Assembly (NCBI GenBank): GCA_946481735.1
Contig: CAMLOU010000196.1
Location: 1 to 5,776 of the forward strand
Source of the DNA: an uncultured Cellvibrio sp.
GTDB lineage: Bacteria; Pseudomonadota; Gammaproteobacteria; Pseudomonadales; Cellvibrionaceae
Length of the DNA stretch: 5,776 bases
Reading direction: 5' to 3'
In this document: one piece after another, positions 1 through 5,776 of the stretch
How the letters are laid out: each line of letters begins with the position of its first letter
Numbering within the stretch: the first letter of the stretch is position 1
The notes under the pieces: model-generated
The model's input: only the letters and a program-made list of their open reading frames with translations
What the model was told of the DNA's origin: nothing
The model's database searches: none
Program-made: the position numbers and the translations under genes

Positions 1-104
1 GCGGTACGACGATTTGTATCGGATTCCGTTCAGGTAACTGCACATCATCCGGTATCACTTACTACTAAGTTTGTGCATTAATTATTTTTTATTCGTCTGA
101 TTTG
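1..104 (+). other. Probable 3' end or trailer of a rightward gene off the left edge
   Basis: A rightward terminator directly downstream implies a rightward transcript entering from the left. All three forward frames are open from base 1. One ends at a TAA at 35-37 (last residues RYDDLYRIPFR), one at a TAA at 66-68 (ending NCTSSGITYY) and one at a TAA at 79-81 (ending SLTTKFVH). The fragment is too short to choose between them by codon use or to recognise a family. Nothing on the minus strand looks coding here. The stretch from about 82 to 104 is AT-rich spacer before the hairpin. The gene would converge on the GH95 gene. Confidence 0.35.
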
Positions 105-130
105 AGCGCCGACAGTGTCGGCGCTTTTTT
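105..130 (+). terminator. Rho-independent terminator, rightward
   Basis: A perfect 9-bp stem, AGCGCCGAC (105-113) with GTCGGCGCT (117-125), encloses a 3-nt loop (AGT) and runs into six T residues (125-130) on the plus strand. This is a textbook intrinsic terminator for a rightward transcript from off the left edge. Read leftward, the same hairpin sits just after the GH95 stop codon but is followed by CAAATC rather than a T run. It is therefore unlikely to be an efficient terminator for GH95, although it could protect the 3' end of that mRNA. Confidence 0.85.
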
Positions 131-131
131 G

Positions 132-2630
132 TTAGCCTGCGCGATAAAATTCGTAGTCCTTACCGGCCTCTGTCTCCAGATCCCATAACTGTCCTTCACG
201 TACCGGCGCCCGCTGAACCGGAGCATCCTGATTGATGAGCGGTGGTTTTATGACGGGTGTCGAGAAAAAGGGATTGGGATTATCGCCGTTTGCTGGTAAT
301 AAACGCGCATCGCTTTTCAATACTGTGTGAACACGCAAACGCGCTACGCCGCCCAGGCGCGAGTGCAGTTTCAAATAGGTTAGCTCACCCTTATTCCAGG
401 CAATATCCACCACAAAGCCACCGCGCGTTACCAGACCTTTCACCTCGCCCTGCGGCCAGGCCTCCGGCAACGCCGGCAGGATATGAATAAAACCGTCGTG
501 GCTTTGTACTAACATCTCGGCGATACCGGCAGTCACACCAAAATTGCCATCGATTTGAAACGGCGGATGGGCGTCGAGCATATTGGCGTAGGTGCCGCCT
601 TTCTCGGAGATAGCATCGGTTGCTTCGGTGAGATTAATTTGTTCCTGCAATAATGCGTAGGCGCGATTGCCATCGAGGAAGCGTGCCCACCAGTTGATCT
701 TCCAACCCATGGACCAGCCGGTGGATTTATCACCGCGATGTGCCAGTGATACTTTCGCAGCGTTTAACAGTTCGGGCGTGCGATAGGGAGAAATCTGGTT
801 GCTGGGAAACACACCGTACAAATGCGACACATGGCGATGGTGATCCTGTGGATCATCCCAATCTGCTAACCACTCCTGTAACTGACCGAAGTAGCCGATT
901 TGCATGGGCGGTAGACGGTCGCGCTTGGTTTGTAATTCTGTTGCGAATGCTTCATCGATACCCAGCACAGCTGATGCATCTATAACTGCCGAAAATAAAT
1001 CAAACACCAGTTGGTTATCCATGGTGGTGCCGGCGCTGATTGATGTGGGTGTACCTTCGCGGCGGTAAGTATTTTCCGGTGAGTTGGACGGCACCACGAC
1101 CAGCCATTGACGCTCGGGTTCCACTTGCAAGGTATCCGCAAAAAACTGCGCGGCACCGCGTAATACCGGGTAGTACTTGCGCAAAAAATCTTTGTCGCCG
1201 GTAAATAAATAATGCATCCAGATATGTTGGCTCAACCAGGCACCGCCGGTTTGCCATTGACCGTAGAAGGGTGCGTCCACTTGCCCGGTAATCCGCCAGA
1301 TATCGGTGTTGTGATGCATCATCCAGCCGCGCCCGCCATAAAGTTTTTTCGCGCTTTCCTGACCGGTTACCGCGAGGTCTTCAAGCATGTCAAACAGTGG
1401 CTGGTGCAGCTCCGGCAGTTGCGTCACTTCCGCAGGCCAATAATTCATTTCGGTATTGATGTTGACCGTGTACTTGCTGTCCCATGGCGGATTGGTGTGC
1501 GGATTCCAGATGCCTTGCAAATTGGCTGGCTGGGTGCCCGGTTGCGAGCTGGAGATCAATAAATAGCGACCGTATTGGAAATACAACATCGCCAGATGCG
1601 GATCGTGTTGATGGGCAAATTGGGCAATGCGTTGGTCCGTGGGTTGATCCATTGCTGGCGTGGTACCGAGATCCAATGCAACGCGATCAAAAAATTGTTG
1701 ATAAAAACGGATGTGCTCTTCCCGCATCGCCGGATAAGATTTTTGTTTCGCATGTTGTAGATAATTTTCCGCGCGAGCCACACTGTTGCCGCTTACATCA
1801 TCGTAGTGATTAAAGTTAGTGCCCACAGCGATACGAATAATGACTTCATCTGCTGCATCAATGTGCAGACCATCGGTAGCCTTTGTAACACGCCCGCCGG
1901 TAACCTGCGGTTCAATCAATGCTGTAAAACGAATCTTGCCGTCCACACCTTCATGGGCGTGGCCGCGCCCCTCTACGCGCAAACGGGTGTCTTCGACATG
2001 CAGTTGATGGGTTTGCGGACTGTTAAAACCAAGGCGCATGGAAATTTGTCCGGCGCGATCAGCGGTTAAGCGAATAACCACTACCTGGTCGGTAAACGAA
2101 CTGAACATCTCCCGCGTAAAGGTTACGCCCTTGTGACGATAGCGGGTTGTTGCCACGGCATTTCCCAAATCCAGCTCGCGATAAAAATCGTTGTAATCTT
2201 CATGGCCGGGAAACGCCAGCGTGAGATTGCCCACGGTTTGATAAGGCATGCCATTGTTGGTGGATTTAATCTCGCGGTTCGCCAGGGATTGTGCTTTTTC
2301 ATGCTCGCCAGCGAGCAACAAATCAGTCACGTTTGTGATCGCGTCTGCCGCCGCCGGATTCACATTATTATTCGGGCCACCCGCCCAGATGGTGTCCTCA
2401 TTTAACTGAAGTTGTTCCTGCGCCGGATCACCAAACACCATGGCACCCAGGCGGCCGTTACCGATGGGCAGCGCCTGATTCCAGTTCTGCGCGGGCTGGT
2501 CATACCACAGGCGCAAATCGGTTGATGACGAGGGAACCTGTGTGGATTGACAAGAAAGTGTTAACAGCGCCGCGCCGAGATACATCACTATGCGCAGGCG
2601 TGAAGCAGACGATGTGAAGACAGAAAACAT
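132..2630 (-). CDS. GH95 alpha-L-fucosidase / alpha-L-galactosidase, lipoprotein
   Basis: Glycoside hydrolase family 95, an inverting exo-enzyme removing terminal alpha-L-fucose or alpha-L-galactose from plant or other glycans. The ATG at 2630 gives 832 residues, normal for the family. I chose it because AGGA (2639-2642) lies 8 nt upstream; an in-frame GTG at 2672 has no ribosome site. The N-terminus has a basic RLR, a hydrophobic run and LTLSC, so Cys27 is the likely lipidation site. Gln rather than Asp follows the Cys, favouring the outer membrane. In order: N-terminal beta-sandwich (about 35-285, opening RLWYDQPAQNWNQALPIGNGRLGAMVFG), (alpha/alpha)6 catalytic barrel (about 300-695) and C-terminal beta-sandwich. 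By family comparison, Glu519 (SNSPENTY) is the general acid, and Asp694 (PFQIDGNFG) with Asn390 and Asn392 (VNINTEMNYW) forms the base apparatus. Thr388 occupies the position recalled as His in the fucosidase AfcA, so L-galactosidase activity is possible. The gene lies 141 bp downstream of GH43, beyond a terminator. Family assignment is very secure; sugar preference is inferred. Confidence 0.95.
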   Translation of the reverse strand: MFSVFTSSASRLRIVMYLGAALLTLSCQSTQVPSSSTDLRLWYDQPAQNWNQALPIGNGRLGAMVFGDPAQEQLQLNEDTIWAGGPNNNVNPAAADAITNVTDLLLAGEHEKAQSLANREIKSTNNGMPYQTVGNLTLAFPGHEDYNDFYRELDLGNAVATTRYRHKGVTFTREMFSSFTDQVVVIRLTADRAGQISMRLGFNSPQTHQLHVEDTRLRVEGRGHAHEGVDGKIRFTALIEPQVTGGRVTKATDGLHIDAADEVIIRIAVGTNFNHYDDVSGNSVARAENYLQHAKQKSYPAMREEHIRFYQQFFDRVALDLGTTPAMDQPTDQRIAQFAHQHDPHLAMLYFQYGRYLLISSSQPGTQPANLQGIWNPHTNPPWDSKYTVNINTEMNYWPAEVTQLPELHQPLFDMLEDLAVTGQESAKKLYGGRGWMMHHNTDIWRITGQVDAPFYGQWQTGGAWLSQHIWMHYLFTGDKDFLRKYYPVLRGAAQFFADTLQVEPERQWLVVVPSNSPENTYRREGTPTSISAGTTMDNQLVFDLFSAVIDASAVLGIDEAFATELQTKRDRLPPMQIGYFGQLQEWLADWDDPQDHHRHVSHLYGVFPSNQISPYRTPELLNAAKVSLAHRGDKSTGWSMGWKINWWARFLDGNRAYALLQEQINLTEATDAISEKGGTYANMLDAHPPFQIDGNFGVTAGIAEMLVQSHDGFIHILPALPEAWPQGEVKGLVTRGGFVVDIAWNKGELTYLKLHSRLGGVARLRVHTVLKSDARLLPANGDNPNPFFSTPVIKPPLINQDAPVQRAPVREGQLWDLETEAGKDYEFYRAG

Positions 2631-2638
2631 GATGACAA

Positions 2639-2643
2639 TCCTG
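2639..2643 (-). promoter_or_regulatory. Shine-Dalgarno site for the GH95 gene
   Basis: CAGGA on the minus strand, with AGGA 8 nt from the ATG at 2630. It decides that start over the in-frame GTG at 2672, which has no purine-rich site upstream, and over the ATG at 2585, which would remove the positively charged n-region of the signal peptide. Confidence 0.65.
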
Positions 2644-2718
2644 TTGATGAGTAATGATTTCAGCAACCGCACATGAGCCGCTGTACAGAGATATGCCGAA
2701 GATAATTATTGTAGGAAT

Positions 2719-2743
2719 GAAAAACGGCCCATTGAATGGGCCG
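2719..2743 (-). terminator. Rho-independent terminator between GH43 and GH95
   Basis: Read on the minus strand, CGGCCCA (2743-2737) pairs with TGGGCCG (2731-2725) around a 5-nt loop. One further T-A pair is possible inside the loop. TTTTT (2724-2720) follows directly. It begins 28 bp past the GH43 stop codon. It should end most transcripts of the upstream regulator-GH43 unit. GH95 must then depend on readthrough or on its own promoter in the remaining 88 bp before its start, where I see no convincing promoter. Confidence 0.85.
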
Positions 2744-2771
2744 CTAAAAGATAAATCCCCTACAGTATAAA

Positions 2772-4436
2772 TCAGGGAAGCGCGCGATAAATCAGATTAC
2801 GAAACTTTACCTTGCCAGTGCCGGCGGCATAAATTGCCGGGCGCAAACTCATAAAGCCGTAGGCCACGTTATGGTGGTAACCGGAGACTTCCATCTGCGT
2901 ATCGTATTTATGCCAGGTGTTTCCCTGATCCGTGCTGTAGTGAATGGTCAAGATGTGGCGATCATTGGTAACGCGCAAACGGAATGTATTGCCCGGCGGG
3001 CGCTTGGTATAACGCTGATCCATACCGTAGCGATGCAGCAGAAAACCTTTCTCCGCAATCCCCACGCCAGCGTACAGCTTGTCGTTGTAAAACAACAAGG
3101 CACCGCCCAGTGCGCCCGGTTCCAATTCAATATCCACTTCAAATTGATAGGCCTGATCACCGGCGACAAATGTCATGGGTGATGAGTTGCTCGGTGAATC
3201 ACCTTTCGGACTTAATTCCAGGTAAGGCCCTTGCTCATCTTTTCCATAACGCAGGCGTTTGCTTTCGGTGACATCACCGCGAAAGAAACTCCATTGCACG
3301 CCAAATTTATTGGTACTGAAATCATCCGACAACGGCATGCCATGTGAGCTGGCAATGCCGCCAGCGGGTTTGGGAATGGGTTGGCCTACGTCGTAACCCT
3401 TGGAGCGAAACCAGCCATCGTCAGTCCATTCAATGGGCTCGAGCATCGCTTGACGGCCGAGGGTGTGAAAGCCATTTTCGTAGCCGTGATACATCATGTA
3501 CCAGTCGCCCTCGGTCGGGCCTTCTACCAAGGTGGCGTGACCGCGCGACCACCATTTTTCTGCGGCGGATTCGGTGCGAATGATGGGATTGTAGGGCGAG
3601 TTCTCCCACGGGCCGTGAACGGATTTTGCGCGCGCAGCAATCACCATGTGCCCGGTAGGTGGGCCAGCGGTGCCGCCGACAGCGGTGACCATGTAAAAAT
3701 AATCACCATGCTTTAACATCTTCGGGCCTTCCTGCGCGTAACTTTCCACATCCCATTCTTCCGGATATTTCCAGCCGTCGTAGACATGCTTCATCTCGCC
3801 GACAAGACTCAAGCCGTCGTCGGCCAGTTGCACATAATCACCGTGGGAGAAAAACAAATAACGCTTGCCGTCTTCACCCACCAGATGACCGGGGTCGATG
3901 CGGTCCGGGTATTTTTTATCGGGATTTAGATCAATCGGATCGGACCAGGGGCCGCGAATATCATCGGCCCACACCACATAATTGGAATTGTGGCCGGGCA
4001 ATTTTGCGGGAATGTACACGTAGTAACGCCCTTTGTGTTTGGTCAGCTCGGGCGCCCAGATACTGCCGACATATTTGGTCAGCGCAGGACCGATGGGTTG
4101 CCAGTTGATCATATCCTGCGAATGCCAGATGGTCAGCGCGGGATAAGATTCAAAAGTCGAAAACACCATGTAGTAGTTATCGCCATCTTTCAAAATACTC
4201 GGGTCGGGATGATCACCGGCGACAATCGGATTCAAATAGGTGCCGTCACCCAGGTCCGCCTTGCGTTGACCTTCGTGGGTCGTCGCCCAGGTTTGGCAAT
4301 GCCGTAAAAACGAAATGCCCAGGTGTTCCGTACAGTCTTTTTCTGACGCGTATCGCGTGGATTGCGGTGCGCTGTGACACGCACTCAGCACAAGCGCCAG
4401 CAGCGCATAAAGTAATAAAACGGATCGTTGATGCAT
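2772..4436 (-). CDS. GH43 glycoside hydrolase lipoprotein (beta-xylosidase / alpha-L-arabinofuranosidase type)
   Basis: Glycoside hydrolase family 43, typically inverting beta-xylosidases, alpha-L-arabinofuranosidases or arabinanases acting on hemicellulose. The ATG at 4436 gives 554 residues and is preceded at 8 nt by GAGAGAGAGG; an in-frame ATG at 4463 would place a charged EREEK stretch before the signal peptide. MHQRSVLLLYALLALVLSAC is a classic lipoprotein signal with lipobox LSAC (Cys20). His at +2 fits outer-membrane sorting. A five-bladed propeller covers about residues 65-345. Asp78 (GDHPDPSI) is the likely general base, Asp181 (DRIDPGHL) the pKa modulator and Glu236 (QEGPKM) the general acid; GRQAMLEPIEW and DDGWF close the domain. 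A C-terminal beta-sandwich (about 370-554, starting LSDDFSTNKFGVQWSFFRGD) resembles the GH43_C2/ConA-like domain of beta-xylosidase-type members. The segment before the propeller has two cysteines (35 and 47) that could pair. The start lies 52 bp after the regulator's stop, so co-transcription is likely. The GH43 subfamily and exact substrate cannot be fixed by eye. Confidence 0.93.
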   Translation of the reverse strand: MHQRSVLLLYALLALVLSACHSAPQSTRYASEKDCTEHLGISFLRHCQTWATTHEGQRKADLGDGTYLNPIVAGDHPDPSILKDGDNYYMVFSTFESYPALTIWHSQDMINWQPIGPALTKYVGSIWAPELTKHKGRYYVYIPAKLPGHNSNYVVWADDIRGPWSDPIDLNPDKKYPDRIDPGHLVGEDGKRYLFFSHGDYVQLADDGLSLVGEMKHVYDGWKYPEEWDVESYAQEGPKMLKHGDYFYMVTAVGGTAGPPTGHMVIAARAKSVHGPWENSPYNPIIRTESAAEKWWSRGHATLVEGPTEGDWYMMYHGYENGFHTLGRQAMLEPIEWTDDGWFRSKGYDVGQPIPKPAGGIASSHGMPLSDDFSTNKFGVQWSFFRGDVTESKRLRYGKDEQGPYLELSPKGDSPSNSSPMTFVAGDQAYQFEVDIELEPGALGGALLFYNDKLYAGVGIAEKGFLLHRYGMDQRYTKRPPGNTFRLRVTNDRHILTIHYSTDQGNTWHKYDTQMEVSGYHHNVAYGFMSLRPAIYAAGTGKVKFRNLIYRALP

Positions 4437-4444
4437 GGGTTTTT

Positions 4445-4454
4445 CCTCTCTCTC
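4445..4454 (-). promoter_or_regulatory. Shine-Dalgarno site for the GH43 gene
   Basis: GAGAGAGAGG on the minus strand, 8 nt before the ATG at 4436. It is a strong purine-rich site, and it lies between the two in-frame ATGs, so it supports the inner start, which also yields the cleaner lipoprotein signal peptide. Confidence 0.7.
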
Positions 4455-4488
4455 GTGAAACACATTGTTGTTATGGGTTTGAAAAAAA

Positions 4489-5502
4489 TTACATGTGGCG
4501 GCTGATGATATCCATGGCTACGATATGGCGTTCAGGCTGCTGAATACCCTGAATCAATTTCTCCATCTCGGTGAAGGCCGCGTTGATCATAAACGCAGAA
4601 TCCTGGCGCACAGAGCACAACGGGTTGGGTAAAAAATCCAGCATGGTGTGGTCGTCAAAGGTGGCCAGGATCATCTCCGGCGGAACCGAACCGCGTGCCT
4701 GGCGCAATGCGTGCAGCGCACCTTCAAACAGGGGAATGGATGAGGTTATCAACACGCTTGGCAACCCGGCGTTGCGCTGCAAAAAAGCGGTCATCGTATC
4801 CACACCTTCAGTAAAACCGTTGCGCGGAGCGTGACAGATTTCGATCTGCTCGGCAGGAAAATCCAGTTCAGCCAGCGCATGCTGAAAACCACTTAGACGA
4901 CCGGCAATGGATGGCATCTCCGGGTTACCGGCAATGAATAAAAATCGCGTCGCCGCTGTGCGCGTCTGGCTGAAATGAAAAAGTTTTTGGGTTAATGCAG
5001 CACTGCTGGTTTCGTTGGCCGTGACCACCACCGGATATTCCGCAAAGCCGAAATCGCGATCAAGCAACACCAGGCGTTGCTCAAATAATTGCGCGGCTTT
5101 AGGCGGGATCTCGGCGTTGGCCGGCACCACAAATAATCCGTCGATATTGCGCTGGCGAAAATTCTGGATCAATTGCAACTGCGTCGCAGGATCGTCGTAG
5201 CAACAGGAAATAAATAATTGCAGGCCCGCCGCACGGCAGCGGATTTCCAACAGCTCTGCCAGCAGTGCAAAAAAGTGGTTCGACAGGCGCGGCACGATCA
5301 GCGCCAGGGAGTCGGTCCGCTGCAAACGCAGGCTGCGTGCGGTGTGGTTGATCTGGTAACCGTGTTCGTCGGTGTAGCGCCTAACCCGTTCTTCAGTCTT
5401 TGCGCTGATGCGGTATTGCCTGGCCTTGCCCAGCAGCACCAGCCTGACCGTGGTGACGGAAATACCCAGTTCCGCCGCGATTTCCTCAATTGTCTTGCCC
5501 AT
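4489..5502 (-). CDS. LacI-family transcriptional regulator, Cra/FruR-like
   Basis: A DNA-binding sugar-responsive regulator, most likely a repressor of this locus. The ATG at 5502 gives 337 residues, close to E. coli Cra. An in-frame GTG at 5511 would add three residues; neither start has a strong ribosome site, so this choice is tentative. An N-terminal helix-turn-helix (TIEEIAAELGISVTTVRLVL, about residues 4-23) is followed by GKARQYRISAKTEERV and a hinge helix near NHTARSLRLQRT. The periplasmic-binding-protein-like effector domain starts at SLALIVPRLSNHFF. GKARQYRIS, the LQLFISCCYDDPATQLQLIQ region, ATFDDHTMLDFL and PLCSVRQ match Cra/FruR from memory far better than LacI or GalR. Cra-type proteins sense phosphorylated sugars, but effector sharing here is unproven. 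Two 18-bp inverted repeats in the upstream region are the likely operators, one overlapping its own probable promoter. It is first in a leftward unit with the GH43 gene. Confidence 0.93.
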   Translation of the reverse strand: MGKTIEEIAAELGISVTTVRLVLLGKARQYRISAKTEERVRRYTDEHGYQINHTARSLRLQRTDSLALIVPRLSNHFFALLAELLEIRCRAAGLQLFISCCYDDPATQLQLIQNFRQRNIDGLFVVPANAEIPPKAAQLFEQRLVLLDRDFGFAEYPVVVTANETSSAALTQKLFHFSQTRTAATRFLFIAGNPEMPSIAGRLSGFQHALAELDFPAEQIEICHAPRNGFTEGVDTMTAFLQRNAGLPSVLITSSIPLFEGALHALRQARGSVPPEMILATFDDHTMLDFLPNPLCSVRQDSAFMINAAFTEMEKLIQGIQQPERHIVAMDIISRHM

Positions 5503-5538
5503 AGTCTTCACTTATCGGTTTTTATCGACTGTTTTTAG

Positions 5539-5567
5539 ATTAAGCCAGTGCTAACACGAATTTGCAA
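5539..5567 (-). promoter_or_regulatory. Candidate promoter of the regulator gene
   Basis: On the minus strand TTGCAA (5567-5562) and CTTAAT (5544-5539) are 17 bp apart, each matching the sigma-70 consensus at four of six positions. Predicted transcription would start about 30 nt before the ATG at 5502. Operator copy 1 fills most of the spacer, which would give autorepression. The boxes are weak, so this rests on position as much as on match. Confidence 0.35.
5549..5566. promoter_or_regulatory. Operator copy 1 (LacI-type inverted repeat)
   Basis: TGCTAACACGAATTTGCA, an imperfect 18-bp palindrome centred on CG as is usual for LacI-family operators. It matches copy 2 at 16 of 18 positions, with the first eleven bases (TGCTAACACGN before the variable base) nearly all shared. 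It lies 47 bp upstream of the regulator start, between that gene's candidate -35 and -10 boxes. Binding by the regulator encoded next door is inferred. Confidence 0.7.
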
Positions 5568-5593
5568 TATACAAATAAAAAATAAGGAGCATC

Positions 5594-5622
5594 TTGTATT
5601 CATAAAAACCATATGATAATTT
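5594..5622 (+). promoter_or_regulatory. Candidate promoter of the divergent rightward gene
   Basis: TTGTAT (5594-5599) and TAATTT (5617-5622) are 17 bp apart within a strongly AT-rich stretch. A better -10-like box, GATAAT (5615-5620), overlaps but gives only 15 bp spacing. Either would start transcription at about 5626-5630, inside operator copy 2, a standard arrangement for steric repression. This is a pattern match only. Confidence 0.4.
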
Positions 5623-5625
5623 AAA

Positions 5626-5643
5626 TGCTAACACGTATTAGCA
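5626..5643. promoter_or_regulatory. Operator copy 2 (LacI-type inverted repeat)
   Basis: TGCTAACACGTATTAGCA, a near-perfect 18-bp palindrome: eight of nine base pairs are symmetrical, the exception being C against T at the sixth position. The centre is CG. It lies directly downstream of the rightward promoter-like boxes. Its centre is 77 bp from that of copy 1, a distance compatible with cooperative binding or looping by a tetrameric regulator. The outer bases and centre resemble the ideal symmetrical Cra/FruR site TGCTGAAACGTTTCAGCA. Confidence 0.78.
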
Positions 5644-5727
5644 AAAAAGATTCTGGCGCCAAAAAAGGCTGCCGGACGTGTCACCAAATAAGAATAATTC
5701 AGCCAAGCAAGACCGAGAGAACAGCCG

Positions 5728-5776
5728 ATGACAACAACGATTCAGCCACAGTCCGGTGCCTTGTCACCATCATCCT
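5728..5776 (+). CDS. Start of an unidentified rightward gene, cut by the window edge
   Basis: ATG at 5728 opens a frame that stays open to the last base (MTTTIQPQSGALSPSS). GAGAGA (5715-5720) lies 7 nt upstream as a modest ribosome site. The visible 16 residues are hydrophilic, with no signal peptide, as in the cytoplasmic N-terminal tail of many sugar permeases or in a soluble enzyme. The family cannot be recognised. Its position, divergent from the regulator and behind an operator, suggests a sugar transporter or catabolic gene under that regulator. A downstream start is possible. Confidence 0.6.
   Translation, partial: MTTTIQPQSGALSPSS

Noticed and set aside
257..2405. Several forward-strand open frames of 60-116 codons lying within the GH95 gene
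   Set aside because: They are antisense shadows of a full-length, clearly recognisable GH95 gene; their translations show no recognisable domains and they lack good ribosome sites.
2631..2672. GTG at 2672 as the GH95 start, adding 14 residues
   Set aside because: It has no ribosome site and would place an extra hydrophobic stretch ahead of the signal peptide; the ATG at 2630 has AGGA at good spacing.
2708..2736. TACAAT (2713-2708, minus strand) as a -10 box for a GH95 promoter
   Set aside because: At 17 bp upstream the would-be -35 is TTCAAT, three of six matches, lying in the terminator loop. Too weak to call.
2871..4307. Forward-strand open frames of 79-111 codons opposite the GH43 gene
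   Set aside because: They are antisense shadows of an intact GH43 gene with all catalytic motifs; translations are low in recognisable features.
4481..4491. Run of T residues just after the regulator stop codon as a terminator
   Set aside because: No stable GC-rich hairpin precedes it; only the short ACATGT self-complement is present.
4571..5538. Open frames overlapping the regulator gene on either strand, including one at 5298-5489 on the same strand
   Set aside because: The regulator frame is continuous with clear family motifs from end to end, so these are alternative-frame artefacts.
5654..5661. TGGCGCCA palindrome in the leader of the rightward gene
   Set aside because: An isolated 8-bp palindrome centred on GC, unlike the two CG-centred 18-bp operators, and not repeated nearby. 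It may be chance.
1..5776. Search for CRISPR arrays, tRNA or rRNA genes, insertion sequences and long repeats
   Set aside because: No regularly spaced repeats, cloverleaf sequence, transposase coding or terminal inverted repeats were seen; the window is almost fully accounted for by the three complete genes and the control region.

Overview
The window is about half G+C and carries a compact carbohydrate-degradation locus. It looks like a plant-polysaccharide-degrading gammaproteobacterium, with Cellvibrio and its relatives as the best guess. Reasons are the lipoprotein GH95 and GH43 enzymes, a LacI regulator closest to the Cra/FruR branch, and the gene style. The genus assignment is inference, as no marker gene is present.

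Layout, left to right. Bases 1-131 hold what is probably the 3' end or trailer of a rightward gene lying off the left edge, closed by a strong rho-independent terminator at 105-130. Three leftward genes follow, in transcription order: a LacI-family regulator (5502-4489), a GH43 glycoside hydrolase lipoprotein (4436-2772) and a GH95 alpha-L-fucosidase/alpha-L-galactosidase lipoprotein (2630-132). The regulator and GH43 genes are 52 bp apart with no convincing terminator between them and are probably co-transcribed. A clear leftward terminator (2719-2743) separates GH43 from GH95. Bases 5503-5727 are an AT-rich divergent control region with two copies of an 18-bp inverted repeat. A rightward gene begins at 5728 and runs off the right edge after 16 codons.

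How it may work together: the regulator probably binds the two 18-bp operators, controlling its own leftward transcript and the divergent gene. The two lipoproteins probably trim side chains of a hemicellulose at or near the outer membrane. The GH95 protein has Thr where a fucosidase such as AfcA is recalled to have His, a change linked to alpha-L-galactosidase activity. With a GH43 neighbour, this points to highly decorated glucuronoarabinoxylan, or L-galactose/fucose-bearing xyloglucan, as substrate. This remains a hypothesis. I see no entirely new system, RNA gene, mobile element or CRISPR array here.
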